A stretch of 64,000 bases of DNA from JAMXLO01 sp963832895 (GTDB taxonomy: Bacteria; Pseudomonadota; Alphaproteobacteria; Acetobacterales; Acetobacteraceae). The stretch spans positions 1 through 64,000 of the forward strand of contig CAWHVQ010000001.1 in NCBI GenBank assembly GCA_963832895.1, written 5' to 3'. Under the pieces are notes generated by a model. The model saw only the letters and a program-made list of their open reading frames with translations. It ran no database searches and was not told where the DNA came from. This document shows positions 18,176-27,553 of this stretch, piece by piece (the first letter of the stretch is position 1; every line of letters starts with the position of its first letter). The position numbers and the translations under genes were made by a program.

Positions 18176-18408
18176 CCGCTCGTCGGGATCAGTGCCCCTA
18201 GTCGACCGAACAGATACCCCAGCGCGAACACCACCAGTGCCGCAGTGATTGGCTGCGCACGAATCGCCGACCGAACCTCGCCGACCCCATCATGGGCTCG
18301 GCATGCCGCTTGCCCTGCGCGCTCCATCGCGTTGTGCACGCCGCCAGAGACGTGCTGAGCCGCTCCGCTCACCGAGTCAGGGATCGCACCAGACACCGAA
18401 TCACTCAT
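18157..18408 (-). CDS. Small membrane protein, DUF883/ElaB-like
   Basis: 83 aa. A polar, Ser/Gly-rich N-terminus (about 50 residues) is followed by one C-terminal membrane span: AIRAQPITAALVVFALGYLFGRLG. A soluble helix plus a C-terminal anchor with a Q-P-x-x-A-A-L...GYL-x-G pattern is typical of DUF883/YqjD/ElaB-type proteins, some of which bind ribosomes or respond to stress. A GGGAGG site precedes the start. It lies 20 bp after the transglutaminase gene 18429-19307 on the same strand and may be the last gene of that operon. Assignment to the family is by pattern only. Confidence 0.65.
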   Translation of the reverse strand: MSDSVSGAIPDSVSGAAQHVSGGVHNAMERAGQAACRAHDGVGEVRSAIRAQPITAALVVFALGYLFGRLGALIPTSGPSRRT

Positions 18409-18428
18409 GTATCGCCTCCCGCGATGGA

Positions 18429-19307
18429 TCAGCCTGTCTGATCCGCCGTAATTTCAACTTCAACGTTCATCCCAAGGAACGCATTCGACGCGCCGGTGAA
18501 GCTGCCGCTCAGCGGGATCGCCTGGCTGGGATCGCGCGTGACAGCCACCCGGATCAGGTTGCGTCCGCCGACCAATCCATTGGTCGGATCGAATTCAACC
18601 CATCCCCCTCCGGGCAGATAAATCTGCACCCAGGCGTGAGTCGCACCGCCGCCCACCACGCCCTCTGCACCGACCCGGTTGTCGTCGTACAGGTAGCCCG
18701 AGACGAAGCGGGCCGCGAAGCCCAGGCTGCGGACCGCTTCCATCATGAACAGCGCGAAGTCCCGGCAAGTTCCGCCCGACGCCAGCGTGATGAGCGGATC
18801 CTGGGTGCCCATTTCGTCGCGACGGTTGTAGTAAAAATTCTGGTGGATCGCGGCCACCATGGCGAGCAGGATTCCCATGGTATCGCCGTCAGTCTGCTGC
18901 TCGACGAAATGGCGCGCCCATGTGTCGATCCTGTGGTCAGGGTCGGGATAGTGCCGTTCCACGGTCCGGCCGATGTCGGGGATCTCCAGCGCGTCGTAAC
19001 TGAACGGGTAGTGCCGCGCGTATTCCTCCAGGTTCACTGCCGTCTCCGACAACGGATAATGTTCCGCACGGAATGTCGAGACGACCAGCAGCTCATTTGC
19101 CTGCTCCGCGAATTCGGCGATCGCGACCGAGTTGCCGAACACGTCGTGCAGCCAACGCACCGACGCGGACGGATCGATCGTGAGGCCGGTATCCAGCAGA
19201 CGCAGATCGTGGCTATCGCGTGGACGCATCATCAGCCGATGCGGGCCAAAGCTGACCGGCTCCGAGTAACGGTACTGGGTCCGGTGAATGACGTTGAGAA
19301 TGCTCAT
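18429..19307 (-). CDS. Transglutaminase-like cysteine protease/transferase
   Basis: 292 aa. N-terminal beta domain (IHRTQYRYSEPVSFGPHRL) and a transglutaminase core with a complete triad: Cys181 (GGTCRDFALFM), His224 (ATHAWVQIYLPG) and Asp240 (EFDPTNG). Such proteins hydrolyse or transfer acyl groups at glutamine/isopeptide bonds, and in bacteria they travel with ATP-grasp/alpha-E proteins. It is the third transglutaminase domain in this minus-strand run, 38 bp after the previous one. No signal peptide, so it is probably cytoplasmic. The substrate is unknown. Confidence 0.9.
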   Translation of the reverse strand: MSILNVIHRTQYRYSEPVSFGPHRLMMRPRDSHDLRLLDTGLTIDPSASVRWLHDVFGNSVAIAEFAEQANELLVVSTFRAEHYPLSETAVNLEEYARHYPFSYDALEIPDIGRTVERHYPDPDHRIDTWARHFVEQQTDGDTMGILLAMVAAIHQNFYYNRRDEMGTQDPLITLASGGTCRDFALFMMEAVRSLGFAARFVSGYLYDDNRVGAEGVVGGGATHAWVQIYLPGGGWVEFDPTNGLVGGRNLIRVAVTRDPSQAIPLSGSFTGASNAFLGMNVEVEITADQTG

Positions 19308-19345
19308 GGGACCTACTCAAACGCGCGTTGCCGGCTTCCGCTGCA

Positions 19346-20221
19346 TCACGTCTGCGTTGCTACCTCTTCGAGAACGACCTCGACCGTGAGGGTCTGCTCT
19401 CCGCCGCCCAGTATAACCCCGCGCAACGGCGTAACGTCACCAAAGTCGCGGCCCCATCCGAGCACGACGTGCTCATCCCGCACCACGATGCCGTTGGTCG
19501 GATCAAGGTCTATCCAGCCATGTTCCGGACCCAGCCAGCAGCCGACCCAGGCATGCGACTGATCGGCCCCAAGCCGCACGCGCGTCGGACGGGTGCGGAT
19601 ATAGCCTGAAACATACCGCGCCGGCAGGCCAAAGCCGCGCAACGCGCTGATCATCAGGTGCGTGAAATCCTGACACACGCCTTCGCGCCGCCGCAGGACC
19701 TCAACGATCCGCGTACTCGTCGTCGTCACGCCGGCACGAAAGGTGAAGTCACGGCGGATGCTGGCATTCAGATCGAGCAGCGCCTCCAGCACCGGTCGCC
19801 CCGGGCGGAAGCAGCGTTCAGCGTAAGCCCTGGCATCTGGATCTGCCGGTGCGTGTGGACTGTCGAACCGGAACTCGGCGACCTGCCATGATCCGGGGTC
19901 GCTGTTCAGGGCTTGCTCCGCCACGGTCTCCCATGATGGCGTTGCCGAAGGGTCCGGCGGTCCGGGGAAGTCCACATCGACTGTCGCATCGGCAATCACC
20001 TGGAACGCGGCATGTGCCACATCGAGGAACAGCCAGGTCACCACGTTGCCAAAGTGGTCGCTCCCGTCGCGCCGCCACGATACTGCCGGCGCGGCATGCA
20101 CGCCGGCACGCAGCACCTTCTGGTGTGGCAACTGACGTGGCCGCAGATGCGCCAGGTGCGCGCCGAGATCGACCGGAGCCTGATAGTCATACCGCGTCAC
20201 GTGCCGCACGCGGTAGATCAC
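19346..20221 (-). CDS. Transglutaminase-like protein, coupled to ATP-grasp gene
   Basis: 291 aa from GTG 20221. A longer frame opens at 20404, but family proteins begin at IYRVRHVTRYDYQAPV, and the GTG overlaps the TGA of the upstream gene (GTGA at 20218-20221), so coupled translation fixes the start. The core has Cys183 (GVCQDFTHLM), His223 (SHAWVGCWLG) and Asp240 (DLDPTNG). It matches the COG1305 protein usually found next to alpha-E/ATP-grasp proteins. It probably acts on the peptide product of the linked ligases by cleaving, transferring or cross-linking it, which is inference. Confidence 0.9.
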   Translation of the reverse strand: MIYRVRHVTRYDYQAPVDLGAHLAHLRPRQLPHQKVLRAGVHAAPAVSWRRDGSDHFGNVVTWLFLDVAHAAFQVIADATVDVDFPGPPDPSATPSWETVAEQALNSDPGSWQVAEFRFDSPHAPADPDARAYAERCFRPGRPVLEALLDLNASIRRDFTFRAGVTTTSTRIVEVLRRREGVCQDFTHLMISALRGFGLPARYVSGYIRTRPTRVRLGADQSHAWVGCWLGPEHGWIDLDPTNGIVVRDEHVVLGWGRDFGDVTPLRGVILGGGEQTLTVEVVLEEVATQT

Positions 20222-22707
20222 GCCGCCCCGCGCATTGGTCGGGGCAAGGCCTCGATGCCCACCGCTCGAACCGTCGGCAACAGCGTGAAATAGCGACGCG
20301 ACACGCGGTCCGACAACTCGGCGACAGCGTCGCTCAACGAGCGCAGCCGCGCCGGCAGGAACAGCGCCGCTACCGACTGATCGCCGGACTCGCTCACCGC
20401 GCACACCATCGCCTGCGGTTCCTCCTGTAGCGCCGCCGCCGAAGTGGCAAGCGTGGCATCCGCGCCGCTGCCGATCTCATTGAGCAGGGCGTGTATGGCG
20501 GCAAGCTGGAACGCCAGCCCCCGCGGGTTGCCGTCATCCGCCAGCAACAGGTCGAGCGCCGGCGCCGGCTGCAACACTGCGAGGTAGCGGCTGCGGTATG
20601 TCATGGATGAATCGCACAGCTCCAGAGCCAGGCGCAGTCCGTGTTCCACGCGGGCGGGCTGTTGTGCCGCGCCGGGAAATTCCAGTGCGCAGGCGATCTG
20701 ATCGGCCACTTCCTGCGCACGCTCCACTCGCCGGCCCAGATCGAGGAACAGCCGGCCGCCGCCGCGCACCATGTTCTCCGCCGCGAGCCCGGAGAGTGTG
20801 GCGGCGAATGCCAGCACGCGTGACATCGCCTGGTGCGTCGTGTCCAGCGCCTGGCTGTCCCCGCGTGTCGCGACGTTGCCGAGCGTGTCCTCCACCTCAT
20901 GCAGGCCACGTGCCGTGACCGCGTGCATCTCGCCTGTCACCTGGTCGCGCAGCAGGCCAGTGACCCGGGAGACCTGACCCAACAAGGCGTGGATTGAGCC
21001 CCAGCTTCCAGCAACCCGGAGCAATTCCTGGGCGAGGCCGCCGGGTCCGAGACCGGTGACCACCTCGGCATTGAGTAATCCGGCCTGGGTGAGACATGCG
21101 ATCAGTACGTCCAGTTCGGCGATCTCGTGCGGCGTCGGTGCCGGTCGGCTCACGCGGCCGATGGTGATCCGTAACAGCCGCGCCGCACTCTCCAATCGCT
21201 CAAGGTAGCGCCCAAGCCAGAAGAAGTTATCGGCCACACGGCTGGGCATGTCGCCGGCGGTCCGTCGGATCGCCAGCGGCGTGCCACTCACGGGACGCGG
21301 TCCTTCTATCGAAGCCAGATCCTCGGCCAGCACCCAGACATCCTTGGCCACCAGTGGTCCGGCACTCGGCCAGGTCTGCGCATTGTCAGCCAGCACGCAG
21401 CCAAGGCCGCCGGGCATCGCGCGCCAGCCGCTGCGGTCGCGCACCAGGAACATCCGGACCAGCACGGGGCGCGGTACAAGTCCTTCGCCGCCGAAGGACG
21501 GAGCGACCGAGGGCGTCACCATCGCGCTCGCCGCGAAACGCCAGGGCGCCGCCTCCACCCGGCCGAGCAGCGCCCTGCGTTCCGGCTCGGGCATTGCCGC
21601 CAACGGGATCGGTGGCTGGTTTGTCGCCAGCGCCGGTCGGAGGCACCATCGCGCCATGTCACGCAGCACGACGGCACGGGCAGCGTTGTCGCCCAGCCAA
21701 ACGGTCGGCACACTGGGTAGCGCAAGCTTATTGCCCAGGAGCCGTGTCGCCAGGTTCGGCAGGAAGGCTGCCAACGCCGGCGCCTCGACGAGGCTGCTGC
21801 CCGGACCGTTGAGCACGCGCACATGATCGCGCGCGGCGGCGAGCAAGCCGGGCGCACCGACGCCATCGGGTTCCAGCTCCAGCGGATCGATCAAGCGGCC
21901 ATCGATACCACGCAGCAGCACGCCGATTGGCTGGAGCCCGCGGAGCGTCTTAAGGAACAGGCCGCCATCGCGCACCGTGAGGTCGCCGCCTTCGACCAGG
22001 ACGCACGACAGTTCGCGCGCCAGCAGCACGTGCGCGTACCATGCCGGATCAGCATGACCGGGGGTTAACAGTGCCGCCGTGCCGGTCGGTGCAATTCGCC
22101 GCAGCATGTCCAGGCAAAGCTCGACGAACGGATCGATGTGGCGCGGTAGCTGCGAGACAAAAAGCTCCGGCACGACACGACCAAGCTGCCTGCGGTTCTG
22201 CAAGGCATGCGCCAGACCGTCAGCAAGGTCCGTGCGATCCGCCAGTACATTCCATGTGCCATCAGGCGCGCGCACCAGATCGGCGGCATAGAACGACAGC
22301 TGGTGGGCCTCCAGGTGACGGCAGGGCCGCAGGAACGCCGGATTGGCATACACCAGCGCGGTGGGCACAGCGCCGTCGGCCAGCAGGCGCTGCTCGCCGT
22401 AGAGGTCGGCCAGCACAGCGTCGAGCAGATGTGCCCGCTGTGCCAGTCCCGCTTCCAGCAGCGCGAATTCAGATTGCGCTAGTGGCAACGGGATCGGATC
22501 GAAGCGCCAAGGAGCAGGGGGTGACCCCGGCAACAGACCCGCTACTCCCTCTTCTTCCATCACCCGATCGAGTCGTCGGGCGCGCTCCGCCAGGACGCCG
22601 TGGCCAAGTCCGGCAAGCACACCGAGCAGGTTGCGCCATTGCGGGCGCAAACCTCCCTTGCCGTCGACCATTTCGTCGCGTGCCATCACGGAAAGCTGAC
22701 CAGTCAA
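20218..22707 (-). CDS. Circularly permuted ATP-grasp fused to alpha-E domain
   Basis: 829 aa, a fusion of two proteins usually encoded apart (COG2308 and COG2307). Residues ~1-490 form the circularly permuted ATP-grasp: DAVLADLYGEQRLLADGAVP, SFYAADLVRAPDGTWNVLAD, RTDLADGLAHALQNR, and LSCVLVEGGDLTVRDGGLFL. Residues ~510-820 form the helical alpha-E domain, starting SRVADNFFWLGRYLERLESA. ATP-grasp enzymes of this type are predicted to ligate amino acids or peptides using ATP. The gene overlaps its upstream neighbour by 4 bp and its downstream neighbour by 4 bp, so three proteins are made in a fixed ratio. The product is unknown. Confidence 0.9.
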   Translation of the reverse strand: MTGQLSVMARDEMVDGKGGLRPQWRNLLGVLAGLGHGVLAERARRLDRVMEEEGVAGLLPGSPPAPWRFDPIPLPLAQSEFALLEAGLAQRAHLLDAVLADLYGEQRLLADGAVPTALVYANPAFLRPCRHLEAHQLSFYAADLVRAPDGTWNVLADRTDLADGLAHALQNRRQLGRVVPELFVSQLPRHIDPFVELCLDMLRRIAPTGTAALLTPGHADPAWYAHVLLARELSCVLVEGGDLTVRDGGLFLKTLRGLQPIGVLLRGIDGRLIDPLELEPDGVGAPGLLAAARDHVRVLNGPGSSLVEAPALAAFLPNLATRLLGNKLALPSVPTVWLGDNAARAVVLRDMARWCLRPALATNQPPIPLAAMPEPERRALLGRVEAAPWRFAASAMVTPSVAPSFGGEGLVPRPVLVRMFLVRDRSGWRAMPGGLGCVLADNAQTWPSAGPLVAKDVWVLAEDLASIEGPRPVSGTPLAIRRTAGDMPSRVADNFFWLGRYLERLESAARLLRITIGRVSRPAPTPHEIAELDVLIACLTQAGLLNAEVVTGLGPGGLAQELLRVAGSWGSIHALLGQVSRVTGLLRDQVTGEMHAVTARGLHEVEDTLGNVATRGDSQALDTTHQAMSRVLAFAATLSGLAAENMVRGGGRLFLDLGRRVERAQEVADQIACALEFPGAAQQPARVEHGLRLALELCDSSMTYRSRYLAVLQPAPALDLLLADDGNPRGLAFQLAAIHALLNEIGSGADATLATSAAALQEEPQAMVCAVSESGDQSVAALFLPARLRSLSDAVAELSDRVSRRYFTLLPTVRAVGIEALPRPMRGAA

Positions 22708-25700
22708 CCGGTTCGGCGCAAGTCCAACGTGCGCGGATGTTCGCGCGACAGCGTCAGCTTGGGCTCCGCCATCGGCCCCGGCGTGTGGCCGAACGGGAAG
22801 AAGCGTGCCTTGCGGCGCGCCTCCGCTTCATTCGCATTGACCGGAAACCGTTCGTAGTGGCGGCCGCCAGGATGCGATACGTGATGCGTCAGACCGCCAA
22901 GACTACGGCCGGACCAGCGGTCATACACATCGAGCACCAGAGGCGCCTGTGCCGGGATGGTGGGGTGCAGTGCGCTCACCGGTGGCTGCCATGCTTTGAA
23001 GCGCACGCCACCGACATACTCGCCGGCACGTTCCGTCGGCGTCAGCGGCACAGCACTGCCGTTGCATGCAAGCACGTAGCGTTCGTCCACCCAGCCCGAC
23101 ACCAGCGCCTGCACGCGCTCCACCGAGCTGTCGACGAAGCGTGCCGTAGCACCACCTACCGGCTCCTCGCCCAGCACGTGCCATGGCTCCAGCGCATGGC
23201 GCAGCTCGAGCGTGGTCCCGCGCAGCGTGACTTCGCCGATGCGCGGGAAGCGGAACTCGAAGTGCGGCGCGAACCAGTCGAGGTCGAAGCGATAGCCGTG
23301 CTCGGCCAGCTCCTCCAGCACGTCGGCGAAATCCCGCGCGACGAAGTGTGGCAGCAGAAAGTCGTCGTGGATGCGCGTGCCCCAGCGCTCGAGACGACGT
23401 TCGTACGGCGTCTGCCAGAACGCAGCGACCGCGGCACGCATCAGCAGGAGCTGGGCGGCCGCCATGCGTGCATGCGGCGGCATTTCCAGCGCACGGCACT
23501 CTACCAGGCCAAGCCGTCCGGACGCCGTCTCCGGCGCATACAGCTTGTCGATACAGAACTCGGTCCGATGCGTGTTCCCTGTCATGTCCGCCAGCAGATG
23601 GCGGAACATCCGGTCGACCAGCCAGGGTGCCACCTCCTCCCCGCGTCTGATCTGCGAGAAGGCGATCTCCAGTTCAGCCAGGCTGTCCTGCCGTGCCTCG
23701 TCGATGCGCGGATGCTGGCTCGACGGCCCGATGAACAGCCCGCTGAACAGGTAGGAGAGGCTGGGATGGTTATGCCAGCAGCCCAGCAGCGACTTCAGCA
23801 GATCCGGCCGGCGCAGGAATGGGCTGTCCGCGGGCTCCGCGGCGCCCATCACCACGTGATTCCCGCCCCCGGTGCCGACATGGCTGCCGTCGAGCATGAA
23901 CTTCTCCGTGGCCAGCCCGACCTGGCGCGCCTCCTCGTAGAGCTCCGTGCCACGCTGCACGATCTCATTCCAACTGGTCGCGGGATGCACATTGACCTCG
24001 ATCACGCCTGGATCCGGCGTGACCGAGAAATGCAGGAGGCCCGGATCGCGCGGCGGCAGGTAGCCCTCCAGCACCACCGTGCGGCCGAGCTCCTCCGCCG
24101 TGTCCTCGACAGCGGTCGCGAGCGTCAGCCAGTCCTGCGCCGCGTACAGCGGTGGGAAGAAGACGTGGATAATGCCGCCACGCGGTTCGACGCACAGTGC
24201 GGTGCGCACCAGGTCGGGCTCGCCACAGTCGACGAGCGGAGGTTCCTCCGGAACCGGGCGGAACCCTTCGGCGTCCGCGGCCTCGATGGACGGCGCCGCG
24301 GCACGGAGGACTTGATGCGGGGGCAGCGGCGCTCGGGGCGCGAACGGATCGGCCTCGGTCTCCTGCTCGATTGTCGCCTCGTCGGCCCAAGGCAGGGTGT
24401 CCAGCGGCAACCGATAGCCGATCGGTGAATCGCCAGGCAGCAGGAACAACGCGTCGCCGCGAAAGCGCCACTTGCCGCTCTGCCAGACGCGCACTTCGTG
24501 GCGGATCGCGCGCCGCAGCGGCAGCACCGAGCCGACCGGCGCGCCAAGATCGCCGCCGAGTACGCGCGCCAGCCGTGCGCGCTCCAGCGGATCCTGCAGC
24601 TTCGCGTCCTCGGCCAGCACGTTCACCGGCAGGCGATGCTCGCGCCACAGGTAGTAGTAGATGTCCTCATGGGCCTGGTTGATCAGCGAGGGATCGACCT
24701 GCAGACGCTCCGCCAGTGCCGCGCAGAACCGATGCGCGTCGGCCGCGGTGGCGTCATCGGTGTCTTCCTCGCTCGCCAGCAGCGACGTGTCCCGCCAAAT
24801 CGGCTCGCCGTCCGCACGCCAATGCGCGTACAGCGCCCAGCGCGGCAGCTGCTCGCCCGGATAGTGTTTGCCGGACACCGTCTGCAGCACCGCACCTGGC
24901 GTCCAGCGCTCGCGCAGCCGACGCATCAGCCGCTCTGCCAACCGCTGCTTGGTCGGGCCGAGCGCATCGGTATTCCACTCCGGGGCGTCGATATCCGTGG
25001 CGGATACGAACGTCGGCTCGCCGCCCATCGTCAGTCGCACATTGCCGGCGGCAAGCGAGCGATCCACCGCGGCACCCATCGCGAGGATGTCCTGCCACTG
25101 CGCCTCGCTGTACGGCTTGGTAACCCGTGGCGTCTCGCGCACGCGGCTCACGCGCATTTCGAAGCCGAATTCCGTCTTGCACGGTTCCACCAGTCCGGTG
25201 ATCGGCGCGGCCGACTGTGGATCGGGCGTCGCGGCGAGCGGGATATGGCCCTCGCCGGTTAGCAGACCGGAAGTGGCGTCCAGGCCCACCCAGCCGGCGC
25301 CAGGCAGATAGGCCTCGGCCCAGGCGTGCAGGTCGGTGAAGTCGGAGGTCGGGCCTTCCGGTCCGTCCAGCGGCTTCACGTCGCCGACGAGCTGGATCAG
25401 ATAGCCGGAGACGAAGCGTGCGGCATAACCGAGTTGGCGCAGCAACTGCACCAGCAGCCAGGCTGAATCCCGGCACGAGCCTTCGCCAGCCGCCAGCGTC
25501 TCTTCCGGCGTCCACACGCCTGGCTCCATGCGGACAATGTAGCTGACGCGGCTCTGCACCATGCGGTTGAGCGCGACCAGCATGTCCACGGTCACCTGCT
25601 CTCCGCGTGGGACCTGATCAAGCAGTTCCTGCAGCCGTGGCCCTACCGGCAGCAGCCGGCGGAACGGCGCCAACTCCTGCTCGAGCAGCGGATCGTAGCT

Positions 25701-26012
25701 GAACGGCCACTGCTCTGCGTCCGGTTCCATAAAGAAATCGAACGGGTTTATCGTCGCCATGTCAGCGACCAGATCGACCGTGACGTCGAAATGCGAGACG
25801 CGGTCGGGGAACACCACGCGGGCGAGGTGATTGCCCTGCGGGTCCTGCTGCCAGTTGATGAAATGCGGCCTGGGCTCGACGCGCAGCGCGTACGACAGGA
25901 TGGGCGTCCTTGCGTGTGGCGCCGGACGGAGGCGGATCGTCTGTGGTCCGAGCGAGACCGCGCGATCGTAGTGATACGTCGTGCGGTGAGTGAGCGCGAC
26001 GGAAAGCGGCAT
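22704..26012 (-). CDS. Transglutaminase-DUF2126 putative amidoligase fusion
   Basis: 1102 aa from ATG 26012 (MPLSVALTHRTTYHYDR); an in-frame extension to 26096 is arginine-rich and unlike the family. Residues ~1-290 are a transglutaminase-like domain with Cys180 (GEGSCRDSAW), His229 (DLHAWAEAYLPG) and Asp245 (GLDATSG). The remaining ~800 residues are DUF2126, a putative amidoligase domain: RLTMGGEPTFVSATDIDAPE, QDPLERARLARVLGGDLGAP, EVNVHPATSWNEIVQRGTEL, and MLDGSHVGTGGGNHVVMGAA. It is the promoter-proximal gene of the operon and couples by ATGA to the ATP-grasp gene. It probably makes or breaks amide bonds in a small peptide; no substrate can be read from the sequence. Confidence 0.9.
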   Translation of the reverse strand: MPLSVALTHRTTYHYDRAVSLGPQTIRLRPAPHARTPILSYALRVEPRPHFINWQQDPQGNHLARVVFPDRVSHFDVTVDLVADMATINPFDFFMEPDAEQWPFSYDPLLEQELAPFRRLLPVGPRLQELLDQVPRGEQVTVDMLVALNRMVQSRVSYIVRMEPGVWTPEETLAAGEGSCRDSAWLLVQLLRQLGYAARFVSGYLIQLVGDVKPLDGPEGPTSDFTDLHAWAEAYLPGAGWVGLDATSGLLTGEGHIPLAATPDPQSAAPITGLVEPCKTEFGFEMRVSRVRETPRVTKPYSEAQWQDILAMGAAVDRSLAAGNVRLTMGGEPTFVSATDIDAPEWNTDALGPTKQRLAERLMRRLRERWTPGAVLQTVSGKHYPGEQLPRWALYAHWRADGEPIWRDTSLLASEEDTDDATAADAHRFCAALAERLQVDPSLINQAHEDIYYYLWREHRLPVNVLAEDAKLQDPLERARLARVLGGDLGAPVGSVLPLRRAIRHEVRVWQSGKWRFRGDALFLLPGDSPIGYRLPLDTLPWADEATIEQETEADPFAPRAPLPPHQVLRAAAPSIEAADAEGFRPVPEEPPLVDCGEPDLVRTALCVEPRGGIIHVFFPPLYAAQDWLTLATAVEDTAEELGRTVVLEGYLPPRDPGLLHFSVTPDPGVIEVNVHPATSWNEIVQRGTELYEEARQVGLATEKFMLDGSHVGTGGGNHVVMGAAEPADSPFLRRPDLLKSLLGCWHNHPSLSYLFSGLFIGPSSQHPRIDEARQDSLAELEIAFSQIRRGEEVAPWLVDRMFRHLLADMTGNTHRTEFCIDKLYAPETASGRLGLVECRALEMPPHARMAAAQLLLMRAAVAAFWQTPYERRLERWGTRIHDDFLLPHFVARDFADVLEELAEHGYRFDLDWFAPHFEFRFPRIGEVTLRGTTLELRHALEPWHVLGEEPVGGATARFVDSSVERVQALVSGWVDERYVLACNGSAVPLTPTERAGEYVGGVRFKAWQPPVSALHPTIPAQAPLVLDVYDRWSGRSLGGLTHHVSHPGGRHYERFPVNANEAEARRKARFFPFGHTPGPMAEPKLTLSREHPRTLDLRRTG

Positions 26013-26134
26013 CTGATCGGCTTTGCTGTTGCAGAGGTGAACGCGGCGCCGGATCATTCTGCGGCGGATTGTGCAATGCAACAAGAGCCGGCGCAAAGCT
26101 GCAGCCAGCGGCTGACCGCGAGGCCTGGGTGTGG

Positions 26135-26341
26135 CTAGTTCCGCGCGCTCACGCGGTTCATCGGCACCGTTGCATGAACGCCTCTGCTTCTCTCAAGGCG
26201 CAGCGCTCGACGGTCGTATTCCAGAGCGAGTTCCAACAAGCTTCGGCGGAAGTCGCCCCCCAGGATTTCGGCGGCCAAACGACGAAATGCCGATGCTTTT
26301 TGCCGAAGAGTGTCGGCATCCAATATCAGATCGTCAGTCAT
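26135..26341 (-). CDS. Small helical hypothetical protein
   Basis: 68 aa from the internal ATG at 26341 (MTDDLILDADTLRQKASAF); a frame upstream to 26383 looks less natural. The middle reads RRLAAEILGGDFRRSLLELA and then LEYDRRALRLE, a charged helix resembling short alphaproteobacterial proteins of unknown function that begin with L-R-x-K-A-x-x-x-R. It is on the same strand as, and 120 bp upstream of, the amidoligase operon. No function is proposed. Confidence 0.5.
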   Translation of the reverse strand: MTDDLILDADTLRQKASAFRRLAAEILGGDFRRSLLELALEYDRRALRLERSRGVHATVPMNRVSARN

Positions 26342-26563
26342 CGCACTCACATTTGGGAAAATGACAAGACGAGAGCACAACAATCTCCTGATCCAGAGAG
26401 TATGCTGAACATATCAACTACGTAACGACAGGAATACCGAGCCAATCGATCAAGATCATTGGGCGGCGTACTCGCACCCAGAGTGGGCACGGGTCGCACT
26501 CGTTCGTCATGGTCGGCCTGCGCCGACGTGACGACGGGCGATGCTGCTTGCGGGCCGAAGCAC

Positions 26564-27388
26564 TCATTCGGCAGCAGGCCCTGAGAGCTCGGTCCGTCTG
26601 CCCCAGACATCAGGTCCAATATTAAACGCAGCCTCGCCATTCGATCGTTGCGTTAGTAACTGCATGTTGCGGGCGGCAACTACGACTTCAGTGCGGTTGC
26701 GGACTTTGAGTTTCCTGATGATGCTGTGCACGTGCGCCTTCACGGTGCTGAGCGACATGCCCAGCCGATAGGCGATGATCTTGTTTGGGGCACCGCTGCC
26801 CAATACGCCCAGGACCGCCGCCTCGCGAGCAGTCAGTTGCGCGAGAGACGTGTGCCGCGTCACCAGAGATGCCGGGTCGGTCGGCCTGATCACCGGCTGG
26901 CGGTTATGATCGCTCAGGGCCGGAAAGTAGCGACCGCCGGCTACCACGAGACGCAGTGCCGCCGCAGCCACGCTCACACTGCTGGAGGTCGGGATGTAGC
27001 CCTGCACATTCGATCGGCGTGCCAGTGCCTCGGCTGCCCTTGCTTCATCATCATCGGCGATCATGATGACCGGCATGTTCGGGGACCGCGAGCGGAGCCA
27101 TCCGACCTGACGCATCAGCCACGCCTCGGCGCGCTCCGGAGCATCCATGGCGACCAGCACTGCCGCCGCCCGTCCGAGCGCAGCCGCGTTGAGGTATGTC
27201 TCAGCATCAGCCACCGGCAAGGCCGCGAATTCGGCGCACACATCGCGGAGCCAGCTGGTCAGGCAACCCCGAATGAAGTCTCGCCGCTCGATGACAATCA
27301 GGAGGCCAGCCTCCGTGGTCCCACGGTGGCCGGCGAAGGGGTCTATATCGTCGACACCCTTGATTTGTCTGGCGCGTTCTTCCTGCAC
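26564..27388 (-). CDS. LuxR-family transcriptional regulator (NarL-like)
   Basis: 274 aa from GTG 27388. The N-terminal ~150 residues have a receiver-like layout (LLIVIERRDFIRGCL at the start, VLVAMDAPERAEAW near the usual phospho-site, MPVIMIADDDEARAAEAL), but acidic pocket residues are poorly conserved, so phosphorylation is doubtful. The C-terminal HTH reads LTAREAAVLGVLGSGAPNKI followed by AYRLGMSLSTVKAHVHSIIR, a clear LuxR/GerE domain. It lies upstream of the amidoligase operon on the same strand, separated by the small gene and ~400 bp; it may regulate that operon, but no operator is visible. Confidence 0.85.
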   Translation of the reverse strand: MQEERARQIKGVDDIDPFAGHRGTTEAGLLIVIERRDFIRGCLTSWLRDVCAEFAALPVADAETYLNAAALGRAAAVLVAMDAPERAEAWLMRQVGWLRSRSPNMPVIMIADDDEARAAEALARRSNVQGYIPTSSSVSVAAAALRLVVAGGRYFPALSDHNRQPVIRPTDPASLVTRHTSLAQLTAREAAVLGVLGSGAPNKIIAYRLGMSLSTVKAHVHSIIRKLKVRNRTEVVVAARNMQLLTQRSNGEAAFNIGPDVWGRRTELSGPAAE

Positions 27389-27553
27389 TATGCCATTCCC
27401 TCGACGGGTATCCGTATCACATAACGCTGCCGCTTATATGACGAATATGTAACGTAATTCATCGTTGTTTGCCACTCGTTCCCATTGGCCAAAGGATCAA
27501 TTCTTCGTGATGTTTCGGCCATTGGGAGCAGGGGGAAGCTCCGTGCTTCTCAG

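Noticed and set aside
22041..24428. 795-codon plus-strand frame
   Set aside because: Lies antisense to the DUF2126 and ATP-grasp genes, whose motifs are clear; its translation is Arg/Gln/His-rich with no domain.
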